Positions 26,268-34,393 of a stretch of 60,288 nucleotides of DNA are shown one piece after another. The stretch is from NCBI GenBank assembly GCA_947455455.1, contig CANGOE010000007.1, forward strand, positions 1-60,288. Direction: 5' to 3'. Position 1 is the first letter of the stretch. Each line of letters begins with the position of its first letter. Under the pieces are notes generated by a model. That model was not told the origin of the DNA, searched no databases, and saw nothing but the letters and a program-made list of their open reading frames with translations. The stretch is from Hyphomicrobiales bacterium. GTDB taxonomy: Bacteria > Pseudomonadota > Alphaproteobacteria > Rhizobiales > Beijerinckiaceae. Both the position numbers and the translations under genes were made by a program.

Positions 26268-26956
26268 AAACCGTTGTTGTCCGCAATCACAAGCGTATCG
26301 ATCCGGCTGTTGCCGCCGCACTGGCCGAGTATGGCGTATCGAGCGTGCATGAGAGCATGGGGCGTGTCGGCTTGATGCAACCCTATATGCGTCCAGTCTG
26401 GGCGGGAGCGGCGATTGCCGGCAGTGCTGTCACGGTCCTGGCCCAACCGGGAGACAACTGGATGTTGCATGTGGCGGTCGAGCAATGCCAGCCCGGCGAT
26501 GTGCTGGTGGTGGGGGTGACCACCGACAACAGCGACGGCATGTTCGGCGATCTGCTGGCCACGTCCTTGCAGGCGCGCGGGGTCAGAGGTCTGATCATCG
26601 ATGCCGGATGCCGCGATGTCCGCACCCTCAAGGAGATGGGGTTTCCGGTCTGGTCCAAGGCCATTTCCGCCAAAGGAACCGTCAAGGCCACATTGGGCGC
26701 TGTGAATGTGCCGATTGTCTGTGCCGGAGCCTCTGTGCGTGCCGGTGATGTGATCGTGGCCGATGATGACGGTGTGGTGGTGGTGCCGCTGGCCCAAGCC
26801 CAAGCGGTGGCCGACAAGGCGGCCGAACGCAAGGCCAATGAGGAAGACAAACGCCGCCAGCTTGCATCAGGCGTGTTGGGTCTCGACATGTACAAGATGC
26901 GCGAGCCGCTGGCCAAAGCCGGTTTGGTCTATGTCGACCATCTCGATGATCTGTGA
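26264..26956 (+). CDS. galC: 4-carboxy-4-hydroxy-2-oxoadipate aldolase
   Basis: A 230-aa class II aldolase of the LigK/HMG aldolase (RraA-like) family. The metal and substrate motif [18 protein letters not shown] and the preceding [22 protein letters not shown] are complete; [11 protein letters not shown] is the normal C-terminus. It splits 4-carboxy-4-hydroxy-2-oxoadipate to pyruvate and oxaloacetate, the last step of gallate and protocatechuate 4,5-cleavage routes. It is translationally coupled to galB by ATGA. The same protein is called ligK in sphingomonads. Confidence 0.93.
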   Translation: MKTVVVRNHKRIDPAVAAALAEYGVSSVHESMGRVGLMQPYMRPVWAGAAIAGSAVTVLAQPGDNWMLHVAVEQCQPGDVLVVGVTTDNSDGMFGDLLATSLQARGVRGLIIDAGCRDVRTLKEMGFPVWSKAISAKGTVKATLGAVNVPIVCAGASVRAGDVIVADDDGVVVVPLAQAQAVADKAAERKANEEDKRRQLASGVLGLDMYKMREPLAKAGLVYVDHLDDL

Positions 26957-26976
26957 TCTTCGGATCGATTGATGAT

Positions 26977-27009
26977 AAAAGCCTGCCCGCAAATCAGGGC
27001 AGGCTTTTT
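26977..27009. terminator. Bidirectional terminator between galC and NCS1 permease
   Basis: AAAAGCCTGCCC (26977-26988) pairs with GGGCAGGCTTTT (26997-27008): an 8-bp GC stem extended by A/T pairs, with an 8-nt loop and a T-run on either strand. It separates the convergent galC and permease genes. Confidence 0.9.
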
Positions 27010-27016
27010 AATTTGC

Positions 27017-28288
27017 TTACTTTGCCCGTGTCACAAATGCCGCACCGAATGTCAGGATCAGGCTGGGCAGAGCCGAGCCGAATTGCGGGGCCCATGCGGT
27101 CGCACCGTGGAAACAGGCAATGCCTGCGAGCCAGATCAGCGCCGCAGTGACGTCAAACGTTTTATCGCTCCCGTTCTGGCTGTGGCCGAAGGCCAAACGG
27201 CCCAAAATCACGCCGTAAAGCGGGACGAAAATCGAGCTGAGCAGAAGCAAAAACGGCTCCAGCGCATGCATGGGCAAGACCATCGCCAGACCCGTGCAGA
27301 GAATGGCAATCGCCAGTCCCCATTGACGGATCGAGACGGTGGGAAACAGCGCATGCGAGGACACCGATCCCGAATAGACATCGCCATAGGCATTGTCGAG
27401 TTCATCGAGCAAAATCAGCCCCAGTGCCAGCAGGCCGCCTTGGGCCAACAACAGGGTATTGACCAGATTGGCATCGGGTTCCGACAGGCTGGCCACAACA
27501 ATGCCCAAGCCGTAGCACCAGATATTGGCAATGGCATAGCCGATCCAGGTGCCGCGCATTGTCGCGCCGCCCGAACGGCCGAAGCGGGCATAATCGGCGA
27601 CCAGCGGCAACCATGACACCGGCATGGCAATCACCAGATCCAGCGCGGACAACAGGCCCATTTCACCGGTGCTCGGACGGTTCCAGAAGGTCTGGGCATC
27701 CTGCGCCATGATCTTGCCGATGAAATGCCAGCTCAACCACACCAGCGAGGCGATCACCAAAGGCAGGCCGAAGCGGTTGATGAAACCGCGCACCAGCGTC
27801 AGCATCGAACCCATCATCAACAGGCTCAATATGCCGCCCCAGATCAGCGTGGACACAACCAGTGCCAGCGGGCTTTCAGGCGAAATGTTGAACACCTGCG
27901 CGCTGATCGCGGTGGAGCCATCGCGCATGATGACCAGTTCGAACGTGGTCCAACCGATCAGTTGCACGATGTTGAGCACAATCGGCAAGCGGGCAAAGCC
28001 ACTGCCGTAAACCCGATGGATCAGGCCCGCGCTCGACAGGCCGGTATCGGTGCCGAGCTTGGCCGTCCAGGCCAGCAGGCCCGAACCGATCACCGAGCCG
28101 AGGACAATCGCGATCATGGCATCTTTCGGACCCATCACCGGCACCAGATAGGCCCCCATCTGGATCACCAGCAGGCCGACACCAAGGCTGAACCACAAGG
28201 AGACGTGGGACAAGCCGTCAAGCGCACGGGCCGAGGGGCTGACCGGAACGAGGGCTTCATTGATTGCGGTGGCGGGCTGGTCTGTCAT
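27017..28288 (-). CDS. NCS1-family permease (cytosine/hydroxymethylpyrimidine type)
   Basis: A 423-aa inner-membrane transporter with about 12 membrane segments. SWLPLVADYARFGRSG, the segment around DELDNAYGDVYSGSVS and LSSIFVPLYGVILGRL resemble CytX/CodB-like members of the NCS1 family, which carry purines, pyrimidines or thiamine precursors with H+ or Na+. The ATG at 28288 has AAGG upstream and gives a cytoplasmic N-terminal tail of about 35 residues; the frame is open further up. I looked for a TPP riboswitch before it and saw none. A 17-bp palindrome lies about 60 bp upstream. Confidence 0.82.
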   Translation of the reverse strand: MTDQPATAINEALVPVSPSARALDGLSHVSLWFSLGVGLLVIQMGAYLVPVMGPKDAMIAIVLGSVIGSGLLAWTAKLGTDTGLSSAGLIHRVYGSGFARLPIVLNIVQLIGWTTFELVIMRDGSTAISAQVFNISPESPLALVVSTLIWGGILSLLMMGSMLTLVRGFINRFGLPLVIASLVWLSWHFIGKIMAQDAQTFWNRPSTGEMGLLSALDLVIAMPVSWLPLVADYARFGRSGGATMRGTWIGYAIANIWCYGLGIVVASLSEPDANLVNTLLLAQGGLLALGLILLDELDNAYGDVYSGSVSSHALFPTVSIRQWGLAIAILCTGLAMVLPMHALEPFLLLLSSIFVPLYGVILGRLAFGHSQNGSDKTFDVTAALIWLAGIACFHGATAWAPQFGSALPSLILTFGAAFVTRAK

Positions 28289-28343
28289 CGGTCGGGCCTT
28301 TGAGTGTTCGGGCTGTGGTGTTCGCACACGTTGATCGGGTCTA

Positions 28344-28360
28344 GATAGCGTATCGCTATC
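28344..28360 (-). promoter_or_regulatory. 17-bp palindrome upstream of the NCS1 permease
   Basis: GATAGCG (28344-28350) and CGCTATC (28354-28360) are a perfect inverted repeat around TAT, 56-72 bp before the permease ATG. Size and position fit the operator of a dimeric repressor (TetR, GntR or LacI class). No regulator gene adjoins it. Confidence 0.5.
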
Positions 28361-28460
28361 GGGCATCAAGAGGCTGTTTGCGGCAAATATGCGCGCTTGT
28401 CCAATCCATCAGATGGAATGGCAGTCATATCCGGCGATTGTCTCGACGATAAAACAGCAC

Positions 28461-28706
28461 TCAGTGCTTGTTGGTCAGGTGCAATTCTTCCTGGCCCTGG
28501 AAAAAGCGGACTGCTTTGCCCTGCAGCTTATGTGGATAATTGGTGGTGCGCTCGAGCAGTTTGCGGTGCTCTGTCCCCGGATTGTGCTGGTTGCCGACCA
28601 GAACAAAATAGGCCGACAGATCAATAATCTGCGCCCCTGTTTCGGGGATCACCTGTTCTGCCTTGAGGGGCCATTGCACGAGAGGAAGAGGACGGGTCGC
28701 AGCCAT
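28461..28706 (-). CDS. Small protein of unknown function, 81 aa
   Basis: An 81-aa hydrophilic protein (MAATRPLPLVQWPLKAEQV...LHLTNKH) with no signal peptide, membrane segment or family I recognise. The codon choice (third-position G/C) matches the real genes around it, which supports it being coding. An AAGG ribosome site lies nine bases before the ATG, but it sits in the 3' arm of a 9-bp hairpin that would hide it. It is transcribed alone, between the permease promoter region and the exported 158-aa protein. Confidence 0.55.
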   Translation of the reverse strand: MAATRPLPLVQWPLKAEQVIPETGAQIIDLSAYFVLVGNQHNPGTEHRKLLERTTNYPHKLQGKAVRFFQGQEELHLTNKH

Positions 28707-28710
28707 GATC

Positions 28711-28740
28711 AGATACCTTATTGAGTTCGGGAAGGTATCT
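28711..28740 (-). promoter_or_regulatory. Leader hairpin that would sequester the ribosome site
   Basis: A perfect 9-bp inverted repeat, AGATACCTT (28711-28719) and AAGGTATCT (28732-28740), with a 12-nt loop. Read on the minus strand the second arm carries the AAGG ribosome site, and the ATG of the 81-aa gene follows four bases after the stem. Folding would block initiation, as in RNA thermometers or protein-controlled leaders. A DNA operator is the alternative reading. Confidence 0.5.
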
Positions 28741-28856
28741 GCATTTCCCGTGCCAAGGGCGAAGGGGGCTAAATAAAAAATATTGGTGTTGAATTACAAA
28801 GGCTTGATCGGGCTGTCGGTTTTCGGGCAGGTCAAACGGGCTGTGGATATCCTGTT

Positions 28857-29333
28857 TCACAGTGGAATTTTGACGGTCGCCAGCGTGTTTTTGAGCACGG
28901 TTTTGCTCTGTGTCCAAAAGCCGTCAGTGGCGGGCCGTTTCACGCATTGACCTTTCGATTGCGCCCCCGGACCCGTAAAGGTGTCGGGCGGACACAGGAC
29001 CGGATAGATCGCCCCGACGGGCACATAATGATCGGGTGGGGAAATCTTGCATTCATAGCCCGCTGTATAAAAGCCGGGACTGCAATGCGGCATGGTCGCG
29101 CCGCGCAGGCCCGGACCATCGGGGGGCAGAACAGGCTTCTTCGGTTTGGGCTTTTTGATCGGCGAAGCCTCATCCGACTGGCGCGCCGGGCTGTTGGCCG
29201 GTTTGGCATTGGGGATGTCGAAGCCATTGAAATCGGCACTGATAAAACTCGGGCCCACATATGCCGCCCCGACAAATCCTGCGGGGGCGGCCAGTGCTAA
29301 AGAAGTCAGCAGAACGGGTTCGAAAATACGCAT
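28857..29333 (-). CDS. Exported Cys-containing protein of unknown function
   Basis: A 158-aa protein. Residues 1-23 form a signal peptide (MRIFEPVLLTSLALAAPAGFVGA). A charged Pro/Lys-rich linker (about 55-75, IKKPKPKKPVLPPDGP) leads to a C-terminal part with four cysteines spread over SPGFYTAGYECKISPP, YPVLCPPDTF and GQCVKRP. The pattern suggests a small disulphide-bonded periplasmic domain. I do not recognise the family. The ATG at 29333 has GGAG upstream. No partner gene is evident. Confidence 0.7.
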   Translation of the reverse strand: MRIFEPVLLTSLALAAPAGFVGAAYVGPSFISADFNGFDIPNAKPANSPARQSDEASPIKKPKPKKPVLPPDGPGLRGATMPHCSPGFYTAGYECKISPPDHYVPVGAIYPVLCPPDTFTGPGAQSKGQCVKRPATDGFWTQSKTVLKNTLATVKIPL

Positions 29334-29686
29334 GACCAAATTCTCCGAGCCTCGTCTGAATATTCCTGAACAAGAATTCCAGAGCAGTGCCGATCCAATT
29401 CGGTGTCCGCGTCACCCGCAGCGTTTGTCCCAGAAACGCTTTAACGGGTGCAGATTAACAATATTCGCAAATGTCGCGTAACCCGTGCGAAGGGACAGGG
29501 ATACAGCCCAGAGTAAGTGCCCTTTTTTTAGGCAAAAAGGGCGAATTTGATTATAAAAACAGCAGAAAATCCCTTCGCTTTTCTGGAAAAAAAGCATTTG
29601 TTTCTTTACATAGCAACAACTGCCGCTTTCTTATCCAACGAGACAAGCGGGCGATCAAACACCATGCCTCGGGGGAGACATCTGCC
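29334..29686. other. Intergenic region upstream of the ammonium transporter
   Basis: A 353-bp gap between divergent genes. It holds an inverted repeat GCCCTTTTT (29519-29527) / AAAAAGGGC (29534-29542) followed by an AT-rich stretch to about 29630. I looked for a sigma-54 -24/-12 element, expected for a nitrogen-regulated amt gene, and found no copy with the right GG-GC spacing. No small gene is supported. Confidence 0.4.
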
Positions 29687-30988
29687 ATGCCCATTGACCG
29701 GATTGTGACTGTGTTGCTGTGTTCCGTTGCCGCTGTGTTGCTTGGGGTCCTGCCCGGCGAGGCGGCTGAAACGGCCAAACTGGACGGAGCCAATACGGCG
29801 TGGATTCTGACCGCCTCGGCGCTGGTCCTGTTCATGACTTTGCCCGGACTGGCGATGTTTTACGGTGGCCTTGTGCGGTCCAAAAACGTCCTGTCGGTGA
29901 TGATGCAATGTGTGGTGATTGCCTGCCTGTCCTCGGTGCTGTGGCTGGTATGTGCCTATAGCCTGTCATTCGCCGAAGGCGGAGCGTTGATCGGCGATTT
30001 CTCCAAGGCCTTTTTGCTCGGCATAGGGCGTGATGATCTCAACGGCACCCTGCCTGAGAGTGTCTTCTTCGTGTTCCAGATGACCTTTGCGGTGATTACC
30101 CCCGCCTTGATCATCGGGGCCTTTCCGGAGCGGATGCGCTTCGGCTCTGTTGTGGCCTTCAGCGGGCTGTGGCTGATCGTGGTCTATGCGCCTGTGACCC
30201 ATTGGGTTTGGGGCGGTGGCTGGCTGATGCAACGCTCGGTCATGGATTTTGCCGGGGGTCTGGTGGTTCATGCGACAGCGGGCACTTCGGCGCTGGTGGT
30301 GGCCTATCTGCTCGGTCCCCGTGACGGCTTCCCCAAGGAACTGCGTCCACCGCACAATCCCGGCATGACGATGATCGGTGCGGGCATGTTGTGGATGGGC
30401 TGGTACGGTTTTAACGGCGGTTCGGCCCTGACAGCGGATGGCGCGGCAGGCATGGCGATTTTGGTGACCCATATGTCGGCATCGGTGGCGGGTCTGGTCT
30501 GGATGGCGTTGGAATGGATCCGTTTCGGCCGTCCCAGCATGGTCGGCACGGTGACGGGCGTGGTCGCAGGTCTCGCCACTGTCACGCCTGCTTCCGGTTT
30601 TATCGGGCCGATGGGCGGGGTCATTTTGGGTGTCAGCGGCGCGCTGGTGTGCTTTGTGGCGGTGGACATCGTCAAGCACCGCTGGTTTGTCGATGACTCG
30701 CTGGATGTGTTTGCCGTCCACGGAGTCGGGGGCATTTTGGGCACATTGATGGTGGCGTTTCTAGCACATCCATCGCTTGGCGGCGTGGGCTACGGGGCCG
30801 ACGGCACCATGTGGAGCCAGTTCCAGACACAGTTGATCGGTGTGGCCAGCGTCATGCTCTGGTCGGCACTGGCTTCTGCTGTGCTGATGCTGGCGCTTAA
30901 AGCCACATTGGGTCTGCGTGCCAGCCATGACGAGATCGATGAAGGGCTGGATCTGACCCAGCACGGCGAGCGCGGCTATACGCTCTAA
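29687..30988 (+). CDS. amt: Ammonium transporter (Amt/MEP family)
   Basis: A 433-aa inner-membrane channel with an N-terminal signal-like segment and 11 membrane spans. Seen: AMFYGGLVRSKNVLSVMMQ, HWVWGGGW, the conserved Asp and first pore His in DFAGGLVVHATAGT (D187, H195) and the second pore His in FAVHGVGGILG (H345). It takes up ammonium. The ATG at 29687 has GGGGGAGA upstream; the frame is open for 72 more codons of unlikely composition. The usual partner glnK is not adjacent, so PII control, if present, comes from elsewhere. Confidence 0.93.
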   Translation: MPIDRIVTVLLCSVAAVLLGVLPGEAAETAKLDGANTAWILTASALVLFMTLPGLAMFYGGLVRSKNVLSVMMQCVVIACLSSVLWLVCAYSLSFAEGGALIGDFSKAFLLGIGRDDLNGTLPESVFFVFQMTFAVITPALIIGAFPERMRFGSVVAFSGLWLIVVYAPVTHWVWGGGWLMQRSVMDFAGGLVVHATAGTSALVVAYLLGPRDGFPKELRPPHNPGMTMIGAGMLWMGWYGFNGGSALTADGAAGMAILVTHMSASVAGLVWMALEWIRFGRPSMVGTVTGVVAGLATVTPASGFIGPMGGVILGVSGALVCFVAVDIVKHRWFVDDSLDVFAVHGVGGILGTLMVAFLAHPSLGGVGYGADGTMWSQFQTQLIGVASVMLWSALASAVLMLALKATLGLRASHDEIDEGLDLTQHGERGYTL

Positions 30989-30994
30989 ACGGCT

Positions 30995-32422
30995 TCAACC
31001 AGCGACATGGGGAGCATAAAAGCTCCCCATGCTTCTGATATCCCGCACCGATTGTTCAAAAGCCGACCAGTCGTCGCGTGTATCGATCTCGTGCCAGAGG
31101 GCTTCGACCGTCTCGATCAGCATGGTCACAGGTTCGCGGCGAGCGAGATAGGGATGGGCGGCTTGCTCGGCGGCAAGCGGCGAGACGGGCAAGTCCCGCA
31201 AGGCGGCCAATACCTCCTGCCAGACCGGTTGGGCATAGAACCCGCTGGACGGACTTTGGGCGAGCCGGTCTCGATCGCCTCCGGCATAGAGATCGAAGAA
31301 GGTTTGTGCAAACGGGGCTTTGGTATCGCGCAAGGCGGTGTAGAATTGCGTCACAACCGCATGGCTTTGCGGGGTGACATCCGGTGCCAGTCCAAGCAGG
31401 CGCAGGGTTTGTCCGGTCAAAGCCTGTTTGAATTGCGGCAGAAAGCTCTGCAAGGCTTCGCGCAAAGCCTCCATATCGGTCAGCGGGACCAGAGTTTCGG
31501 CCAATCGGGCCAGATTCCATAACAGGGCTTCGGGTTGCCTGCCGAAGGCGTAAAGGCCGGTCTGGTCGAAATAGGCGGCGGTAAAACCCGGCTCGTAGCG
31601 GGGCAGAAACCGCCAGGGGCCGTAATCGAAACTCTCGCCGGTCAGCGTGATATTGTCGGTATTGAGCACGCCATGCACAAAACCTGCGGCAAACCATTGC
31701 GCCCCCATCTTCGCCACGGCCGTGACCACATGGTTGAACATCGCGATCACCGGATCGGGATGATGGGCGGCATCGGGCCAGTAATGCGCGATGACGTAAT
31801 CGACCAAACGGCGCAATCCGGCTTCGTCGTCCAGCGTCGCCAACCGCTGGAAGGTGCCGATACGGATATGGCTGTGGCTTAATCGCACCATCACACTGCT
31901 GCGGGTGGGCGAGGGCTCGTCGCCGCGCATCAGGCTTTCACCCGTTTCGATCAGGCTGAAGGTTTTGGAGGTGTTGACCCCCAGCGCTTCCAGCATTTCA
32001 CTGGCCAGCACCTCGCGCATGCCGCCTTTCAGCGTCAGCCGTCCATCCCCTTGCCGCGACCACGGTGTTTGACCCGATCCTTTGGTGCCCAGATCAAGCA
32101 GGCGGTTGGAGCCGGTTTCAACCAGTTGGGCAAACAAAAACCCGCGCCCGTCGCCGAGATCGGGGTTGTAATGGCCGAATTGATGGCCGTGATAGCGCAA
32201 GGCCAGCGGGGTTTGCAGAGTGTCGGGCAGGGGGGTGAAGCGGCCGAAATGGCTGATCCATTCGGCCTCGTCAAGCTGGTCCAAGCCCACACTTGCGGCG
32301 TGCCGGTCATTGCGGAACCGCAGGATCGTTTTCGGAAAAGGGGCCGCTGTCACGGCATCAAAAAAATCATCCCCCAGCGTCTGGTGGTGCAAAGCGGGCC
32401 GATAGAGCGGTGACAGCGGCAT
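30995..32422 (-). CDS. selO: SelO/YdiU-family protein adenylyltransferase
   Basis: A 475-aa pseudokinase-fold enzyme that moves AMP from ATP to Ser, Thr or Tyr of proteins. Seen: YHGHQFGHYNPDLGDGRG, GTKGSGQTPWSR, LKGGMREVLASEMLEALG and HGVLNTDNITLTGESFDYGPW, the nucleotide- and metal-binding segments of the family. Length is normal (E. coli YdiU 478). No cysteine is visible anywhere, including the C-terminus where other members have Cys or Sec. The ATG at 32422 is 11 bp after the cupin gene stop, so it is the last gene of a three-gene operon. The 3' end contains a perfect hairpin within the coding sequence. Confidence 0.9.
   Translation of the reverse strand: MPLSPLYRPALHHQTLGDDFFDAVTAAPFPKTILRFRNDRHAASVGLDQLDEAEWISHFGRFTPLPDTLQTPLALRYHGHQFGHYNPDLGDGRGFLFAQLVETGSNRLLDLGTKGSGQTPWSRQGDGRLTLKGGMREVLASEMLEALGVNTSKTFSLIETGESLMRGDEPSPTRSSVMVRLSHSHIRIGTFQRLATLDDEAGLRRLVDYVIAHYWPDAAHHPDPVIAMFNHVVTAVAKMGAQWFAAGFVHGVLNTDNITLTGESFDYGPWRFLPRYEPGFTAAYFDQTGLYAFGRQPEALLWNLARLAETLVPLTDMEALREALQSFLPQFKQALTGQTLRLLGLAPDVTPQSHAVVTQFYTALRDTKAPFAQTFFDLYAGGDRDRLAQSPSSGFYAQPVWQEVLAALRDLPVSPLAAEQAAHPYLARREPVTMLIETVEALWHEIDTRDDWSAFEQSVRDIRSMGSFYAPHVAG
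31006..31031. terminator. Coding hairpin at the selO 3' end, possible amt terminator
   Basis: CATGGGGAGC (31006-31015) and GCTCCCCATG (31022-31031) form a perfect 10-bp stem with an ATAAAA loop. It lies inside the last codons of selO (SMGSFYAPHV) and 18 bp past the amt stop on the other strand. It could end or protect the amt transcript although no T-run follows. Confidence 0.45.
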
Positions 32423-32433
32423 CAGGAACAATC

Positions 32434-32949
32434 CTAGCGGATAAACTGGTCGATAAAGCCCTCGCCCAGACCGATTTTGATATAATGCTTGCGGCATTTG
32501 TCGATGCGGGTGAACACATCGTCATAGCCGGTGCAATTGCCGTCCGGGTCGACATAGATCATCGCACCATTGACCTGAAACATCGTGATCATTTCCTCGA
32601 CATGCGGATCCACCACCAGTGTATGCGTTTCGCCGGGGGCTTCATAGACATAGCCGCCTTCGGTGGCGACCCAATCATGTTCCAGATAGCGCCAAGACCC
32701 CTTGATGACATAGCCATGGACGGGTTGCGGGTGGCGGTGGCGCGACAGCACACCGGCGCGGCGCACTTTGAGCAGGTTCATCCAGTAGCCGCGCGAGGCC
32801 GACATGCAGAGCGGACGAAACCAGACATTGTCATCCACCGGTACCCAGACCCGCTCGTCTTGCGGAATGGCATCGGGGATCACCAGCTCGGGCGGCGACT
32901 CCTTGGGCATCGGCAGGCGGTAGGGTGTCCATTTGTCATCTTGGGTCAT
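32434..32949 (-). CDS. Cupin dioxygenase, 2,4'-dihydroxyacetophenone dioxygenase family
   Basis: A 171-aa single-domain cupin. SRHRHPQPVHGYVIKGSWRY holds the first cupin motif with metal ligands, and GGYVYEAPGETHTLVV the second with the last His. This wording is typical of 2,4'-dihydroxyacetophenone dioxygenase (EC 1.13.11.41), which cleaves the C-C bond between the two oxygenated side-chain carbons to give 4-hydroxybenzoate and formate. The gene follows an SDR by 14 bp and precedes selO. A GGAG ribosome site precedes the ATG. Whether the substrate is an acetophenone or another hydroxyketone is open. Confidence 0.82.
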   Translation of the reverse strand: MTQDDKWTPYRLPMPKESPPELVIPDAIPQDERVWVPVDDNVWFRPLCMSASRGYWMNLLKVRRAGVLSRHRHPQPVHGYVIKGSWRYLEHDWVATEGGYVYEAPGETHTLVVDPHVEEMITMFQVNGAMIYVDPDGNCTGYDDVFTRIDKCRKHYIKIGLGEGFIDQFIR

Positions 32950-32963
32950 ATTCGAAACTCCGG

Positions 32964-33683
32964 TTAAGCGGTCAGATAGCCGCCATCGACAGGCAGGATC
33001 GTGCCAGTGATGAAGCGGGCGGCATCGGAGGCCAGAAAGGCGACAACGCCACCCAGATCATCGGGCGTACCCCAGCGGTCAAGGGGAGTGCGGGCCATGA
33101 TGGCCGCCGTGCGGGCGGCATCGTCCTGCAGGGGTTGGGTCAGATCGGTCGCGATCCAGCCCGGCGCAATGGCATTGACCCTGATCCCGTCTTTGGCCCA
33201 GGCGGCGGCAAGGCTTTTGGTCAATTGCGCCACCGCCCCTTTGGAGGCGGCATAGCCGGGCGCGTAGGCCGAGCCGAAAAAGCTCAGCATCGAGGCTGTA
33301 TTGATGATCGATCCCTTGGCTTTGGCCAGCAAAGGCTGGGCGGCCAGACACATGCGCATGGTGCCGTTGAGGTTGACCTCGATGGTGGTGCGAAAGCCGT
33401 CGATCTCGAATTCCTTGCCCTCGCGCAGGATGATCCCCGCGCAATTGACCAGCACATCAAGCGAGGAGAAGCCTTGCAGGACGGCCTCGACCGATGCGGC
33501 ATCGGTGACATCGAGCAGGGCGGTGGTGATGTTGTCGTGCGGGCTGAAGCGGTCCAGTTCGTCTTGCGTCAGCCCGCAAGCGGTCACGTGATAGCCTGCT
33601 TGCGCCAAAGCCCGCGCAATGCCTTCGCCGATCCCGCGTGTGCCGCCCGTCACAAGCGCTTGTTTGGTTGGATATTGGGCCAT
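32964..33683 (-). CDS. Short-chain dehydrogenase/reductase
   Basis: A 239-aa classical SDR. Cofactor motif VTGGTRGIGEGIA, structural NCAG, catalytic Ser in NTASMLSFFG, Tyr and Lys in YAASKGAVAQ, and the end TGTILPVDGGYLTA are all present. It heads the minus-strand operon with the cupin dioxygenase and selO; GGGAGA precedes the ATG. By context it may oxidise a hydroxyl to the hydroxyketone that the dioxygenase cleaves, but sugar-acid dehydrogenases look alike. Confidence 0.9.
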   Translation of the reverse strand: MAQYPTKQALVTGGTRGIGEGIARALAQAGYHVTACGLTQDELDRFSPHDNITTALLDVTDAASVEAVLQGFSSLDVLVNCAGIILREGKEFEIDGFRTTIEVNLNGTMRMCLAAQPLLAKAKGSIINTASMLSFFGSAYAPGYAASKGAVAQLTKSLAAAWAKDGIRVNAIAPGWIATDLTQPLQDDAARTAAIMARTPLDRWGTPDDLGGVVAFLASDAARFITGTILPVDGGYLTA

Positions 33684-33862
33684 TCTGGTTTCTCCCTGTC
33701 TTTTATGGATAAGAGACTAGCCTCATTCATCACGGATGAGAACTGCGCGGGGGTCAACCCAGCGATCTGTTGTTCCTGTTTCGCGCATTTTAGCTGGCTT
33801 GCGGCTGGTTGATCCCGTAAAACCGGGGTCTTGGTGGTGATGTGTGTGGGGAGCGTGTCGGC

Positions 33863-34393
33863 GTGTCGGTCAATTTTGCGCTGATGATCGGCTATTTCGG
33901 ATTTCTGCTGGCGGCACTGGTGTTGCACAGCCGTCCGGTGGCCAGCCCTTGGCTGTTTCTGTTGCGCAGTTTTTTCCCGAATTGGCGGTTTTTCCATGAA
34001 TTGGGGCGTGCGCCGCGCCTGTATTATCGCCATCAAACCACCGGCGACTGGTCCGGCTGGCACAAATTCATGCCCCGCGCAAAACGCAAACTAAGCCATC
34101 TGTTCTACAATGCCGAGGTCAATCTGGCCTTGAGCGAGCAAAATCTGGTCGATCATCTCGCCAATGATCTGGCCGATTGCGATGATGATGCGGCGGCCCT
34201 GCGGCTGGTCACCTATCGGATGGTCGAGCGGCTGGTGCGCGAGAAACTGTCCGGTTGCGCCGGATTGACGGCCTATCAGTTCAGGATTTGTCTGGAGCGT
34301 CCGGGCTTTGATCCTGCGGCCCATGCCCTGGAGGCAGAGGACAACATGGTTCTGCTGTCGCCTGTCATGCCCTATGCCGCAGAGGAGGCCTGA
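33863..34393 (+). CDS. Membrane-anchored protein upstream of HTTM gene, unknown
   Basis: A 176-aa protein of unknown function. One hydrophobic segment at the N-terminus (FALMIGYFGFLLAALVL) anchors it; the rest is soluble, with basic and aromatic residues first (RFFHELGRAPRLYYRHQTTGDW) and an acidic tail. The GTG at 33863 is chosen because GGGGAG lies nine bases upstream. It touches the HTTM gene (next ATG one base after its stop), so the two are co-translated and probably act together in the membrane. Confidence 0.7.
   Translation: MSVNFALMIGYFGFLLAALVLHSRPVASPWLFLLRSFFPNWRFFHELGRAPRLYYRHQTTGDWSGWHKFMPRAKRKLSHLFYNAEVNLALSEQNLVDHLANDLADCDDDAAALRLVTYRMVERLVREKLSGCAGLTAYQFRICLERPGFDPAAHALEAEDNMVLLSPVMPYAAEEA

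Noticed and set aside
28289..28400. TPP riboswitch upstream of the NCS1 permease
   Set aside because: A CytX-like permease made this plausible, but the CTGAGA and ACCTGA-type core elements are absent on the proper strand.
29500..29686. Sigma-54 promoter before amt
   Set aside because: No GG-N10-GC element with proper -24/-12 spacing was found; the nearest match has the wrong spacing.
29471..29686. 72-codon N-terminal extension of the ammonium transporter
   Set aside because: The extension is basic and AT-rich coded, unlike Amt N-termini, and the ATG at 29687 has a strong ribosome site.
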